64,000 bases of DNA, taken from positions 185,519-249,518 of the forward strand of contig DATHMH010000010.1 in the NCBI GenBank assembly GCA_035487295.1, read 5' to 3'. Of the stretch, positions 35,550 to 45,069 are shown piece after piece. This DNA comes from QIAW01 sp035487295. GTDB taxonomy: Bacteria > Acidobacteriota > Terriglobia > Terriglobales > Acidobacteriaceae. The first letter of the stretch is position 1, and every line of letters starts with the position of its first letter. The notes below the pieces were generated by a model that was not told the DNA's origin, did no database searches, and saw nothing but the letters and a program-made list of their open reading frames with translations. The position numbers and the translations under genes were made by a program.

Positions 35550-36425
35550 ATGACGAATCGATTTTTTTCAGGCCAGTGCGAGCCTCATTCCGCCGTACTG
35601 CTTCCGCAATCGGGACTGCAGGTCATGCAACGGATGACGCGCACGACGGTGTTGACCTACCACGAACTCTCACCCCATGTCCCCGCCTATCGTTACGGCT
35701 TGAGTTGCCATGATTTTGAAGAGCATGTACGGATTGCGGCCCAGCTTCAGAGTTCATCCGGCTATAAGACGCCCTTGGTTCTTTCCTTCGATGATGGTCA
35801 TAGTTCGAACTACACTCACGCGCTGCCGATATTGCAAAAGTATTCATGCAAAGCCATCTTCTTTGTTATCGCCAGCCGGATCAGCGAGTCAAGCGACTTC
35901 ATGACCTGGCCGCAGTTGAAAGAACTCGTCGCTTTGGGGCACAAGGTCGAGGCCCATGGCTGGTCACATGTTTTTCTGACACGTTGTTCCGATGCCGAGC
36001 TGAGTGTGGAACTGTCACAGTCTAAAGCGGTCTTGCAAGATAGATTGGGCGTTGCCGTTGAAGCGCTCTCAGCCCCGCATGGAAGATGGAACCGCCGCGT
36101 CGTGAGGGCATGTTCGGAAGCAGGATATCGCTCTCTGTATACTTCGACCCCGTGGGCCGCGCCGCGGACAATCGATCAGGTGGAGGTAATCGGCAGGTTA
36201 ATGGTGATTCGATCCATGGACTCGGCACAGCTGTTGAACTGGCTGACGATGGGGCGCGTTGAGACCGGCCTTCGACGCACGCAACATGCGCTGAAACAAT
36301 CGGCGCAATATCTGCTGGGGAACAGACTCTATCACCAATTGTGGACCTGGTATTCGGGATGGAAGGGACCAGACGATACTTGCTTAAGGATGACCAATGA
36401 GGGTTCTTCAACTCATCAGCAGTGA
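35550..36425 (+). CDS. Polysaccharide deacetylase (NodB-like)
   Basis: A 291-residue protein with the NodB motifs LVLSFDDGHSSNY (metal Asp pair) and VEAHGWSHVFLTR (H-x3-H). The segment EALSAPHGRWNRRVVRAC replaces the usual RxPxG-type motif with APHGRW. Translation may start at 35550 or at 35625 (MQRMTRTTVL), where homology begins. It overlaps the next gene by 29 bp. It is the second deacetylase of the cluster and differs from the XrtA-type one; possible targets are the repeat unit or the finished polymer. Confidence 0.82.
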   Translation: MTNRFFSGQCEPHSAVLLPQSGLQVMQRMTRTTVLTYHELSPHVPAYRYGLSCHDFEEHVRIAAQLQSSSGYKTPLVLSFDDGHSSNYTHALPILQKYSCKAIFFVIASRISESSDFMTWPQLKELVALGHKVEAHGWSHVFLTRCSDAELSVELSQSKAVLQDRLGVAVEALSAPHGRWNRRVVRACSEAGYRSLYTSTPWAAPRTIDQVEVIGRLMVIRSMDSAQLLNWLTMGRVETGLRRTQHALKQSAQYLLGNRLYHQLWTWYSGWKGPDDTCLRMTNEGSSTHQQ

Positions 36426-37551
36426 GGGCTTTTACGGCGCAGAAAACGTTGTGGCCGCGCTCACGCGCGACCTGCTGCGCAGCGGATACTTCGTCCGGCT
36501 GGGCATATTTGAGAATGCTCATGTCTCACGCAAAAACAATGCCTCGGCTGAGTTCGAGTCCCGCGGCCTTCCGGCAACACGCATCCTGTGCCGCCGCCGT
36601 TTTGATCGGGCGGCGCTCAAAAGAATTCGTGAAATCATTCACACTGAAGAGATCGGCCTGGTACATTCGCATGGATACAAAGCGGATATGTATGCCTATC
36701 TTGCCACGCGGGGAATGCGGCTGCCTCTTCTTTCTACCTGCCACCTTTGGACCCGGCAAACCGCTGCTGTTCGCTTTTATGAGTTCCTGGATGCGCGCCT
36801 TCTTCGCAGTTTCGATGCGGTCGTGGCGGTCTCAGACCGGATTGCAGCCGAATTGCGCCAGGCCGGCGTGCCTTCCGGCAAAATCACAACCATCGACAAC
36901 GGAATAGATTTCGGTCCATTCCATTCAGCCCAAGCCACCCTCGCTTCTGAACTCAACAAAAAGAATCGGGTTCTCATTGGAACGGTAGGACGGCTGGTCG
37001 CTCAGAAAGGCCTGACGTTCTTTCTAACGGCCGCCCAGCATTTGCTGAAGGAATTTCCGGATTTGCTGTTCGCAATCGTAGGAGACGGTCCCGACCGCGA
37101 CAAGCTGGAGCAACTGGCGAAAGACCTGCGCATCGAAAACAAAGTTTGCTTCACAGGAGCGCGCACCGATATGCCTGGCGTCTATTCTTCTCTGGATATC
37201 TTTGCCCTTGCCTCCATCGATGAAGGGATGCCAATGGCCCTTCTGGAAGCGATGGCGTCCGGGGCGCCTGCTATCGCTACCGAGGTGGGCGCGATACCTA
37301 AGGTCATTGTTCCGGGAAGAACTGGGATGTTGGTACGCCCGGGAGACCCTGCCGAACTGGCGCAGGCGCTCGCATGTCTGATTCGCGATCCTGCGCTTCG
37401 TGAGCGCATGGCGCACAATGCAAAGCAACAGATCCATGAGCAATTCTCTTCGCAGGTCATGACGCAAAATTATTGCAACCTTTACGAGCGATTGCTCAAA
37501 AGAAAGAATGGGACTCTGAACACGGTTCCGGTCATGGACCCAGGAGCATAA
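36397..37551 (+). CDS. Family 4 glycosyltransferase
   Basis: A 384-residue GT-B retaining transferase. The N-terminal MRVLQLISSEGFYGAENVVA is a typical GT4 acceptor-domain start, and the donor domain has IGTVGRLVAQKGL and the E-x7-E-like DEGMPMALLEAMASGAPAIA. It adds one sugar of the repeat unit on the cytoplasmic side of the membrane. It is coupled to the preceding deacetylase gene by a 29-bp overlap. The sugar is unknown. Confidence 0.9.
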   Translation: MRVLQLISSEGFYGAENVVAALTRDLLRSGYFVRLGIFENAHVSRKNNASAEFESRGLPATRILCRRRFDRAALKRIREIIHTEEIGLVHSHGYKADMYAYLATRGMRLPLLSTCHLWTRQTAAVRFYEFLDARLLRSFDAVVAVSDRIAAELRQAGVPSGKITTIDNGIDFGPFHSAQATLASELNKKNRVLIGTVGRLVAQKGLTFFLTAAQHLLKEFPDLLFAIVGDGPDRDKLEQLAKDLRIENKVCFTGARTDMPGVYSSLDIFALASIDEGMPMALLEAMASGAPAIATEVGAIPKVIVPGRTGMLVRPGDPAELAQALACLIRDPALRERMAHNAKQQIHEQFSSQVMTQNYCNLYERLLKRKNGTLNTVPVMDPGA

Positions 37552-37620
37552 CATCATGGTAATTCTGCATAAGCATGCAACGTTGCATAACAGCAGAAGC
37601 GATTCCGCCGAGATTTTGAG

Positions 37621-38904
37621 ATGCCGATCTTGAACCAAACCGAAACGGACCTGCCCGCAACGGAGCTGGACGAGTTCCAGGAGGGTGCCTCTACCGGAAA
37701 AGCGCAACGCGATATCCGCGTCTACGTGATGGACATGTGGTCCTTCATCCCGTACTACATGGCCCGGCTATGCGCGTCATTGCGGGCGGAATCGGTGAAT
37801 GCAACCCTGGGATCGGTGCGATATCACCTGGACAGGACTTATTTTCATAAATCAGGCCTGACCCCCGATCGGCTCCTCATTGATGCCGCGGGAAATATCA
37901 AATCCAAATTTCTGCGGCGGCTCATGAAATCGTGCGAGTACGTTGCCAACCTGGCGATGCTCGGCATCCGGCTTGCGATTTCCAGACCGGATATCCTGCA
38001 CGTCGAGTATTTGCCTTTTCTGGAGCGAGGGCTCGGTTTTGAGCTTTGGTTTTTAAAATGGGTGCGCCATCTTGGCATTCGCATTGTTTATACGATCCAC
38101 AATGTTACCCGGCAAGATGCGCCCGATCAGGGCATCCCGCTTTACCGGCAGGCCTACAACCTCGCAGATGCGCTCATCTGCCACGGCGAAGAAGCCCGGG
38201 CAGAGTTGACCGGCAAGTTTGGGATCGCGACAGAGAAAATCCGGGTGATACCGCACGGCCCTCTGTTTGAGCAAGGGCCGCGCCTTTCACCGCAAGAGGC
38301 ACGCCTGAAGCTTGGTCTCGAGAGCAAAGAAACTCTCGTGTTATGCCTGGGGGTTATCAGCCAATATAAGGGAATTCCTTTTCTGTTGGATGCCTGGAAA
38401 GAGATGAAAAGGGCAGGCGTGGAAGGCAGACTTCTGATCGCCGGCACCGGGGACCAGCAGGTCTTGTCAGAAATACGGGAACAAGTGGCGACCGAGGGGC
38501 TCAGCGCGTCGGTGGATCTCTGGCTGCAATTCGTACCTGTGGAACAGCTTCCGCTTTTGTATCAGGCAGCCGATATATTGGTCTACCCTTACAGAGCCGG
38601 CACCACCAGCGGCGCGCTCCTGACAGGATTGAATTACGGCAAAGCTGTGGTCGCAACCAAACTGCCGTTTTTCCAGGAGTATTTGAAAGACAAAGCAACT
38701 GCGCTTTTGGTGGATTATGGAGCCACCGAAGCCTTGGCTTCTGCATTGCAGACCTTGATTCAACAGCCGCAGCAGCGCTCAAAATTAGCAATTGCTCTTG
38801 CTCGCCAAGAGTCGAGGGGAATTGGCTGGGAAGAGATTGCTGCGAAAACCCGGAAATGCTACGACCAGGTGTTAGAAACCTCCGTGGCTAAAGCCTTGGT
38901 CTGA
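37621..38904 (+). CDS. Family 4 glycosyltransferase
   Basis: A 427-residue GT-B protein with a roughly 30-residue non-conserved N-terminal extension before IRVYVMDMWSFIPYYMARL. The acceptor domain contains PDILHVEYLPF and IVYTIHNVTRQDAP; the donor domain has LCLGVISQYKGIPFLLDAW, LIAGTGD and YPYRAGTTSGALLTGLNYG. It is the last plus-strand gene of the cluster and meets the minus-strand unit at a hairpin. The 69-bp gap ahead of it holds a 14-bp palindrome, ATGCAACGTTGCAT (37574-37587). Confidence 0.88.
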   Translation: MPILNQTETDLPATELDEFQEGASTGKAQRDIRVYVMDMWSFIPYYMARLCASLRAESVNATLGSVRYHLDRTYFHKSGLTPDRLLIDAAGNIKSKFLRRLMKSCEYVANLAMLGIRLAISRPDILHVEYLPFLERGLGFELWFLKWVRHLGIRIVYTIHNVTRQDAPDQGIPLYRQAYNLADALICHGEEARAELTGKFGIATEKIRVIPHGPLFEQGPRLSPQEARLKLGLESKETLVLCLGVISQYKGIPFLLDAWKEMKRAGVEGRLLIAGTGDQQVLSEIREQVATEGLSASVDLWLQFVPVEQLPLLYQAADILVYPYRAGTTSGALLTGLNYGKAVVATKLPFFQEYLKDKATALLVDYGATEALASALQTLIQQPQQRSKLAIALARQESRGIGWEEIAAKTRKCYDQVLETSVAKALV

Positions 38905-38916
38905 GGATGCTTGATC

Positions 38917-38936
38917 GGCACGGATAAATCCGTGCC
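38917..38936. terminator. Bidirectional hairpin between convergent operons
   Basis: GGCACGGA, loop TAAA, TCCGTGCC is a perfect 8-bp stem in the 55-bp gap between the convergent plus- and minus-strand exopolysaccharide units. It belongs to the same palindrome family as the intergenic hairpins near 1.2 and 6.5 kb and probably serves as a shared terminator. Confidence 0.65.
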
Positions 38937-38959
38937 CTGGCACATTTCATTGCGGCATC

Positions 38960-39745
38960 TCAAATTGCGCGAAAACCGCGCCGGCGAAACTCCTTCATCT
39001 CTGAGAACGTTGGAAAGGTAAAGTAGCTGCTCTGGTGGTTATCCAGAGAGAGCGTCTTCTGGCTCTGCTGTGAAATTTGCCGCAGCGTATCGAGCATGCA
39101 GCGGGCGCCATGGCGCTTGCTGCGCCTGATGAGATGATCGAGCGATTCGCCTTCCTGGATCGGCAGTTGTTCCTGCAGCAGCGCCGCGCCTTCATCGATC
39201 TTTGCGGCCATATAGTGAATGGTTACACCCACGTTTCTTTCTCCGTGATACATCTGCCAGAAGGTCGGCATCATGCCCTTGTAGCGGGGAAGCGGCGCGT
39301 GATGCATGTTGATGCAACCCAGCGGCGGCGCATCCAGGAGGGCCTGTTTGAGGATATAAGGACAGGCAATCGATACCAGCAGGTCTGGACCTAAAGCGGT
39401 AATGTGAGTGCGATGCTGTTCCTTATTGGGATTTCCAATCCCGAAATTGGCCACGCCAAATGTCTTGCAGATTTGCCGGATGGAATGAAACTTCTTCGAA
39501 TTTTTACGTGCGGGCAACGAGCCCAGAAGCCTGGACTTGAGCATCCTCGCCAGGAGGCGGGTCAAACCAAGGGGACCGTAAAGATGAAGCAATTCTCGCA
39601 AAAGCTTTAATCTTCCACGCTCACCCATGGTTTTGCAGGTGAATATCGCCAGGACCTTAATCTCTCCCAGGTCTTGACGGAAGAATTCCTCGAAAAATGG
39701 AAGAATATATAAAGGATCGTCTTGTGTAAGAAATACTATCTTCAT
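38960..39745 (-). CDS. Formyltransferase-family protein (sugar N-formyltransferase-like)
   Basis: A 261-residue protein with a formyl-tetrahydrofolate transferase core: GCINMHHAPLPRYKGMMPTF holds the catalytic Asn-x-His, and IHYMAAKIDEGAALLQEQ the catalytic Asp. The length fits sugar N-formyltransferases rather than full methionyl-tRNA formyltransferase, whose C-terminal domain is absent. In a polysaccharide operon it most likely formylates an amino sugar (inference). It is the last gene of the minus-strand unit. Confidence 0.82.
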   Translation of the reverse strand: MKIVFLTQDDPLYILPFFEEFFRQDLGEIKVLAIFTCKTMGERGRLKLLRELLHLYGPLGLTRLLARMLKSRLLGSLPARKNSKKFHSIRQICKTFGVANFGIGNPNKEQHRTHITALGPDLLVSIACPYILKQALLDAPPLGCINMHHAPLPRYKGMMPTFWQMYHGERNVGVTIHYMAAKIDEGAALLQEQLPIQEGESLDHLIRRSKRHGARCMLDTLRQISQQSQKTLSLDNHQSSYFTFPTFSEMKEFRRRGFRAI

Positions 39746-39772
39746 TTATCTTTATACCCCTGTTATTTTTCC

Positions 39773-40915
39773 TTATTTACGCACTGGCTGCCAGACCACG
39801 TACTTCCTGCCGCGTAAGAGTTCAATGGTGCTGAACAGCGCCGCGGCATTCAGCGTACAAAAGTAGAGTGGGACTCCCAGAAGCTTCCAACGCCGATGCA
39901 GAGGCACAATGGTTTGCATGACCGCGAACAGATAAAAAAACGCCTGCGCAAGCAACAAGAAGCGGAAGTAATGCTCATGGCGCAAAGCTACGTTGCTGCC
40001 CAGCAGCATGAGCAGAAAGACCGGAACCAGCCAGCGCAAAATCTTGTGCGAAAATAATTGAAATGCGATCCAGCCGTATTTCCAGGGCTTCAACAGGTCG
40101 GGAACGCTCAACAGGCCGCGCATGCCGCGCGTAATGACCCTGACCCGCATGAAAAATTCTTCCGAAGTGGATTCCGTGGTCTGCTCATAAGCCAGCGCGC
40201 GGTCTTCAAAAACAACCCGATATCCCTTTCGAATCACCCAAAGCGGCTGGACAAGGTCGCTGATAACATCGGAAGCGAGTTCTGTGTATGAGCTCTTACG
40301 GACAGAGTAAATGCACCCACAGCATCCGGTAAGGGTGGAAATGCGCGATTGCTGTACCTTGATATTGTTTTCGTAATTCCAGAAGACAATCGTTCCGAGG
40401 CCGGTCGGAGACGCCTGTTCGGAGTCAAAATACTGGTAACGGCCGCTGACCGCCCCGACTTTCTCATCCTCATAATTGGCAGTCAGGTAGCGCAGAGCCT
40501 GAGGATGATAAACGGTAGTAGCATCGGAAAAGACCAGCACCTCTCCTTGCGCATAGCGCACGCCGTGGTTCTGGGCGTTGGTTTTTCCCTGGCGCTGCGG
40601 AATCCTGATCAGGCGTACGCGAGAATCGCCGAATTGCTGCACAATCTCATCGGTGCGGTCCTCGGATCCGTCGGAAAGCACCAAAACCTCCATCTTCTCC
40701 GCGGGATAATCGAGAGCCAGGGTCTGCTTCAGCTTTTGATGGATATTGGCTTCTTCGTTGCAAGCAGCAATCAGGATAGAAATATTTGGGGTATATCCGG
40801 GCTGCGGCCGGACGCGCCTGTGAAGAAGCGCAAGCAGGGAAAGAAGAACAGGATATCCGACATAGACATAGAACAACGTCAGAGCTGCGCCAAAGAAAAT
40901 TATTTTTGCCAACAT
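39773..40915 (-). CDS. Membrane-associated family 2 glycosyltransferase
   Basis: A 380-residue GT-A transferase. An N-terminal helix (IIFFGAALTLFYVYVGYPVL) precedes the catalytic domain with VSILIAACNEEANIHQKL, VLVLSDGSEDRTDEIV, RQGKTNAQNHG and the DxD-like VLVFSDATTVYHP. Two to three further helices follow (VPVFLLMLLGSNVAL; FLLLAQAFFYLFAVM). It is a processive-type or membrane-anchored transferase of the hyaluronan/cellulose-synthase-like group; the Q/RxxRW motif is not clear. The start lies one base after the upstream stop. Confidence 0.87.
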   Translation of the reverse strand: MLAKIIFFGAALTLFYVYVGYPVLLSLLALLHRRVRPQPGYTPNISILIAACNEEANIHQKLKQTLALDYPAEKMEVLVLSDGSEDRTDEIVQQFGDSRVRLIRIPQRQGKTNAQNHGVRYAQGEVLVFSDATTVYHPQALRYLTANYEDEKVGAVSGRYQYFDSEQASPTGLGTIVFWNYENNIKVQQSRISTLTGCCGCIYSVRKSSYTELASDVISDLVQPLWVIRKGYRVVFEDRALAYEQTTESTSEEFFMRVRVITRGMRGLLSVPDLLKPWKYGWIAFQLFSHKILRWLVPVFLLMLLGSNVALRHEHYFRFLLLAQAFFYLFAVMQTIVPLHRRWKLLGVPLYFCTLNAAALFSTIELLRGRKYVVWQPVRK

Positions 40916-40916
40916 G

Positions 40917-42170
40917 TCAGTACCCTTTTCCCGCGAGCAAGCTGCGATAGATGCCCGTTAACGCGGCCATCATCGCCTCGGCCGTAAACTTGTTGTAAAC
41001 AATTTCCTGCCCTTTCAGGCCCATGGAGGCGGCATGGGTCCGTTCGTCTAGCAAACTGCTGACCCTGGCTGCCATCGTGGCCCAGTCTTCGCTGGCCACG
41101 ATAAACCCGGTCTCGCCGTCTTTTAACGCCTCCCTGTTCCCTCCTACATCGGTGGCTACGCACGGCAGTCCGCAGGCCATGGCTTCAATCAGCGCATTGG
41201 AAAAACCTTCGCTTCGCGATGGCAGGCAAAACACATCGCTCATTTTCAAGATTGAAAATACGTCTTCGCAGCTTCCCAGGAATTTGAAATTACCGCCAAG
41301 CCCGAAGGCTGAAATCAGGTCATCCAGCTCCCGGCAGTATTCTTCTTCTGACTTTCGTCCGATCACCAGGAACAATGCATCTCTATGTTTTTTACAAACC
41401 AGGCTGGCAGCTTTTACCAGAACGTCTATTCCTTTCACCTTGCGTATATTGGCCACGGTAGTGATCACAGGTGTGTGCTGAGAAATTCCCATTTTCAGAC
41501 GCGTGGCTTCGCGCCCTGCCGCCTTCTTCACCTCTTCCATCTCAAGACCGTTGAAGAGAACCTCTACCTTTTCCGGGTCTAACCTATCCTGGCGGATGCA
41601 AAACTCCTTTACCTGGGGAGAGACTGCCAGCACTTTGTCATAAAACCGGCCGGTGAGTTTGTATGCCCTCCAGTGCTTCCCTGAGCGTAGTATCCCCATG
41701 TCGCGCCGGCTGGAGATCAAGATGGGGCAACCGCTGAGCTTTGCAATCGGACCAGCCCACAGATCTGAGGTCTCAAAAAAAGTATGCACAATCGAGATTT
41801 TCTCGTCGCGAATGCGACGGCGAATCTGGTTTGCGGCTTTAAGCGCGTTCCAGTCGTAGGTTTTCTTCAACGGCAATAAATGAACCGGACAAGGGAGGGT
41901 TTTCAGCTCTTCCAGTTCGCCCCTCATTCTGAAGGTGAGAAGGGAGCAGCGAAAATCCTGGCTGGGCATCAGCCTGATCATCTTGAGCAAAGCTCGCTCT
42001 GCGCCCCCCATCTCGCAAAGCTCGTCAATGACAAACAGAATGTGGGGTTGATGCGTCTTTCCACTGGCCCGGCGAGTGTGCAAAGTTTTGCACTTCACTT
42101 GAAGAGCCTGTTCCGCAGCCCCGTAGACGGAACCGGGGTGGCAAGCTAAGTTATTGAATCTATTGGGCAT
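40917..42170 (-). CDS. Family 4 glycosyltransferase
   Basis: A 417-residue GT-B transferase. Conserved sequence begins at about residue 43 (HILFVIDELCEMGGAERALL). The donor domain has ITTVANIRKVKGIDVLVKAA, LFLVIGRKSEEEY and the nucleotide-sugar signature PSRSEGFSNALIEAMACGLP. The first 40 residues are unconserved, and their coding DNA contains a perfect activator palindrome (42078-42093). With the strong sigma-54 promoter at 42225-42240 this gene appears to head a three-gene unit with 39773-40915 and 38960-39745. Confidence 0.88.
   Translation of the reverse strand: MPNRFNNLACHPGSVYGAAEQALQVKCKTLHTRRASGKTHQPHILFVIDELCEMGGAERALLKMIRLMPSQDFRCSLLTFRMRGELEELKTLPCPVHLLPLKKTYDWNALKAANQIRRRIRDEKISIVHTFFETSDLWAGPIAKLSGCPILISSRRDMGILRSGKHWRAYKLTGRFYDKVLAVSPQVKEFCIRQDRLDPEKVEVLFNGLEMEEVKKAAGREATRLKMGISQHTPVITTVANIRKVKGIDVLVKAASLVCKKHRDALFLVIGRKSEEEYCRELDDLISAFGLGGNFKFLGSCEDVFSILKMSDVFCLPSRSEGFSNALIEAMACGLPCVATDVGGNREALKDGETGFIVASEDWATMAARVSSLLDERTHAASMGLKGQEIVYNKFTAEAMMAALTGIYRSLLAGKGY
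42078..42093. promoter_or_regulatory. Perfect activator-binding palindrome inside the glycosyltransferase 5' coding region
   Basis: GTGCAAAGTTTTGCAC matches all 12 positions of the proposed palindrome. It lies about 120-135 bp downstream of the predicted start of the 42225-42240 promoter, within unconserved N-terminal codons. Enhancer sites for sigma-54 activators can act from either side, so this could still serve that promoter. Confidence 0.5.
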
Positions 42171-42224
42171 CTATCCCAAGACCGCCAGTTTGCAGGGGTT
42201 GTTTGACTACTCTGGATGAAGAAG

Positions 42225-42240
42225 TGCAAATGCCGTTCCA
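42225..42240 (-). promoter_or_regulatory. Strong sigma-54 (-24/-12) promoter for the glycosyltransferase operon
   Basis: On the minus strand, TGGAACGGCATTTGCA matches 11 of 12 positions of TGGCACG-N4-TTGCA with correct GG-N10-GC spacing, the best match in the window. Predicted start is about 42214, giving a 44-base leader to the ATG at 42170. Confidence 0.65.
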
Positions 42241-42274
42241 TTTGTCAGGAATTGCGGATGCTGAGCTGGCTTCT

Positions 42275-43564
42275 TTAGGCAGATATGCTCGGATTGCGCG
42301 ACTGGGCGACAGCAGTTTTCAGCCATTGCCGGCACCGGGCCTTCATCACCAGGTCGGCGCTGATTTTACGAATCATCTGCGCACGGGTACTCCAATTGAA
42401 TTCTGACTGGACTCTGAACAGCCCCGCCGTTCCCATGCGCTTGCACAAATCCTCATTTTGCAGCAGGAGGAGCAGGCGGTCTGCAACCTCTTCGGCGCTA
42501 TCCGGCTCGACCAAAAAGCCTGTTTTGCTATCGAGCACAGCCTCAATAGCTCCGCCTGATTTCCCCCCGATGACGGGTTTGCCCATGGCATTGGCCTCGG
42601 TGAAGACCATGCCGAAGCTCTCGACGTCGCCTTCCGCTTCCAGGCGGTTCACCATGATAAAAACATCGCACAAGGAATAGAAATCACATATCTGGTCATG
42701 GGGAATGTCCCCGACGAAGACAACTGCCTGCTGAAGCCCCAATTCGTCTACTAACTTCTGCAACTGATTTTTTCCCGGCCCTTCTCCAGCAATCAAGTAT
42801 TTAACATTCGGAGTTTCACGCAGGACTTTTGGCAGCGCCTGCAATACAACTTTATGGCCTTTACGGGGCACAAGACGGGCAACGGTGAGCAGAACTTTTT
42901 TATCTTTTAATCCGTATTTTTCGATCAGGTCATGATTCGGCGAGCGCGGATAAAAATGTTCGAGATCGACTCCGGGAGTCAGCTTATGGATGTGCTCCTG
43001 CACCACCCCAATTCGCGTCAATCCATCATAGGCAAATTGGTTGGCGGCGATGACCGCATCCGCCTGGTGATAGATAAAATCACGCACGCGGGGCTGGTAT
43101 CGACGTCTGTCAATTTGTGAGATTTCATCCCCATGACAGAAAACGAGAAGGGGGACCTTGAAGAGCCTGCGCAAGTAGACTCCGTTGAGGGCCTGGGGAA
43201 ACAAGTCTCCGCAATGCAGGCAATCGAACTTTTCCAGCAGCAACGTTGTCGCGGCATGCAACAGTTGCGGCACGGCCTTTGGCATCTCCTGATATTTCCA
43301 GTTGGGAAGAGGCCGAAAGCGGCGGCGAATGCGAAAGTTTTCGGCGCTCTCCTGTACATCAAATTCCTTCCAGCCGGGGACTTTTTTTGTCAACAACGTA
43401 ACCCGATCGGGATATTGGGCAACAAGATTCCTGTACAAATTGGCGTAATAGACCCGTGAACCACCGGAGTGAGGCAGATAGGAATCCGCCGTCACCAGGT
43501 AATCTATGCGGTCCACGCCTCCGCCCGTTTGGGCACCGTTCCCTGTTTGTATCGCGGCCTTCAT
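42275..43564 (-). CDS. Family 4 glycosyltransferase
   Basis: A 429-residue GT-B protein starting MKAAIQTGNGAQTGGG at 43564, where its ATG overlaps the flippase stop (ATGA). Signatures: DSYLPHSGGSRVYYANLYRN, LTPGVDLEHFYPRSPNH, LLTVARLVPRKGHKVVLQAL, YLIAGEGPGKNQL and the donor-site EGDVESFGMVFTEANAMGKP with the usual E-F-G-x-x-x-x-E pattern. It adds a sugar to the lipid-linked repeat unit in the cytoplasm. Confidence 0.9.
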   Translation of the reverse strand: MKAAIQTGNGAQTGGGVDRIDYLVTADSYLPHSGGSRVYYANLYRNLVAQYPDRVTLLTKKVPGWKEFDVQESAENFRIRRRFRPLPNWKYQEMPKAVPQLLHAATTLLLEKFDCLHCGDLFPQALNGVYLRRLFKVPLLVFCHGDEISQIDRRRYQPRVRDFIYHQADAVIAANQFAYDGLTRIGVVQEHIHKLTPGVDLEHFYPRSPNHDLIEKYGLKDKKVLLTVARLVPRKGHKVVLQALPKVLRETPNVKYLIAGEGPGKNQLQKLVDELGLQQAVVFVGDIPHDQICDFYSLCDVFIMVNRLEAEGDVESFGMVFTEANAMGKPVIGGKSGGAIEAVLDSKTGFLVEPDSAEEVADRLLLLLQNEDLCKRMGTAGLFRVQSEFNWSTRAQMIRKISADLVMKARCRQWLKTAVAQSRNPSISA

Positions 43565-45069
43565 TCCGTCACCACCAGAGGGGAGCGGGCCGGTTCTCCC
43601 TCTTTCGCCCCGCTTCGAAAGTGTTTCAGCAATTCTTCCCTGATTGCCGGGTTTAGCAGACAAATGAGCGCGGCATAGATAAGAAGGGCGAGTCCGCTTT
43701 TCACGGCGGCATTTAGCAATGCGTTATGAAATTCCAGCGGACGAATCATGACAAACGCCAACAGCGCGGCCACGGCATTACGAGCGAAGCCGATGTAGTT
43801 AATCTTCAGCGGAAGCAGGCGGAATGAAATATGCCCCATCAAAACCACCAGGAACAGGTAACTGGCCAGGGTGGCGATAGCGGCGCCCTGCAGTCCGAGG
43901 CGCGGAATCAGGATGATGTTCATCACGATATTCACGATGCAGGCATAAACGACCAGCCCGGTCATGGTGGCGGTCTTCTTGTGAATCAGCAGGGCCGCAT
44001 TGAGAAAAATATGGACCGCATATACCAGCAGCCCAATCACAAGCACTGGCAATAATCGATGCGCCTCCTGAAATCTGCTGGAAGCCAGCACAACAATAAC
44101 GTCACGCGAAACCAGCAGTACCACACATACAACCCCAAGCGCCAGGGCCAGAAAATTATTCAAACTGCGGCTGAGAAATTGCTGGGTCTCTTCCTTGCCC
44201 TTTTCCACCCAAAGTTTCATGTAAATGGGAAACAATGCGAGGTTAATAGGGACCATCAGCGATTCCTCAATGTATGTGGAAACGTTGTAAGCGGCTGAAT
44301 AATATCCCAGAGGCTGAGATCCCATGTAGTGCTGCACCAGCAGGCGGTCTCCTGAATCCAGGATCACGCTGGCCACTTCGTAACCAATTAACGGGAAGGC
44401 GAATAACGCAAGGCCGCGGAAGTAATTCCAATCTACCGATGTAAAATCGAGCAGTTCACGCCGGTACAGGTAAAGAATCAGCAACCCCAGTCCCAGGGTT
44501 TCTACGGCAATGGTGCTGCCGAAAAAAACAGTGAGTGTCCGCTTCCCTAACAGCAGCAAGGCACAGGAAAGCAGCACAGTCGCCGCTTTTACGCCGATTT
44601 CGAGCCCATTGTATGTCTTGGTCTTTCCCTCGGCGCGCAAAAAACCTATCAGGGTTGGCTGCCAGCTACGAATCAAAATCAGCGCGGCCGTAAAGAGAAA
44701 CAGATAACGCAGGTCGGGATTCAAAAGCGGGGCTGGAGTAAAAAACAGCAGGCCGGCAAAGACCACCATTACAGCAGTTCCCGTGGCGCCTGTCCCGAAG
44801 AAAAGGGTGGAATAATACCTGCGCCGCACTGCGGCATCCGTGGAAGCCCCTTCAGCCGCGTAAAAGCGCTGAACAGAATTCTGCAATCCAAATTTACCGA
44901 CTACCGTCAGCAACAAAATCACTTTTAGAACCAGGCCCATTACACCGTAGTCTGAGACTGAAAACACCCGGGTAAACACCGGGAAGGAAAGGAATCCCAG
45001 CAGCATAAGGCAGACGCGTCCACTCAGATAATGAAATGCGTGGCGATAAAGTGTCTTCAGCTCACTCAT
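43561..45069 (-). CDS. Wzx-type oligosaccharide flippase
   Basis: A 502-residue polytopic membrane protein of the MOP/Wzx family with about 12-14 helices. It opens LKTLYRHAFHYLSGRVCLML and continues FPVFTRVFSVSDYGVMGLVL, the typical flippase start; later helices include GLVVYACIVNIVMNIILIPR. It moves the undecaprenyl-linked repeat unit to the periplasmic face. The start at 45069 is preferred over an earlier ATG because it overlaps the upstream stop by 8 bp and matches the family start. Confidence 0.9.
   Translation of the reverse strand: MSELKTLYRHAFHYLSGRVCLMLLGFLSFPVFTRVFSVSDYGVMGLVLKVILLLTVVGKFGLQNSVQRFYAAEGASTDAAVRRRYYSTLFFGTGATGTAVMVVFAGLLFFTPAPLLNPDLRYLFLFTAALILIRSWQPTLIGFLRAEGKTKTYNGLEIGVKAATVLLSCALLLLGKRTLTVFFGSTIAVETLGLGLLILYLYRRELLDFTSVDWNYFRGLALFAFPLIGYEVASVILDSGDRLLVQHYMGSQPLGYYSAAYNVSTYIEESLMVPINLALFPIYMKLWVEKGKEETQQFLSRSLNNFLALALGVVCVVLLVSRDVIVVLASSRFQEAHRLLPVLVIGLLVYAVHIFLNAALLIHKKTATMTGLVVYACIVNIVMNIILIPRLGLQGAAIATLASYLFLVVLMGHISFRLLPLKINYIGFARNAVAALLAFVMIRPLEFHNALLNAAVKSGLALLIYAALICLLNPAIREELLKHFRSGAKEGEPARSPLVVTE

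Noticed and set aside
37574..37587. Palindrome ATGCAACGTTGCAT before the last plus-strand glycosyltransferase as another activator site
   Set aside because: Its half-sites are spaced by 2 rather than 4 bases and no -24/-12 element follows, so it does not fit the motif.
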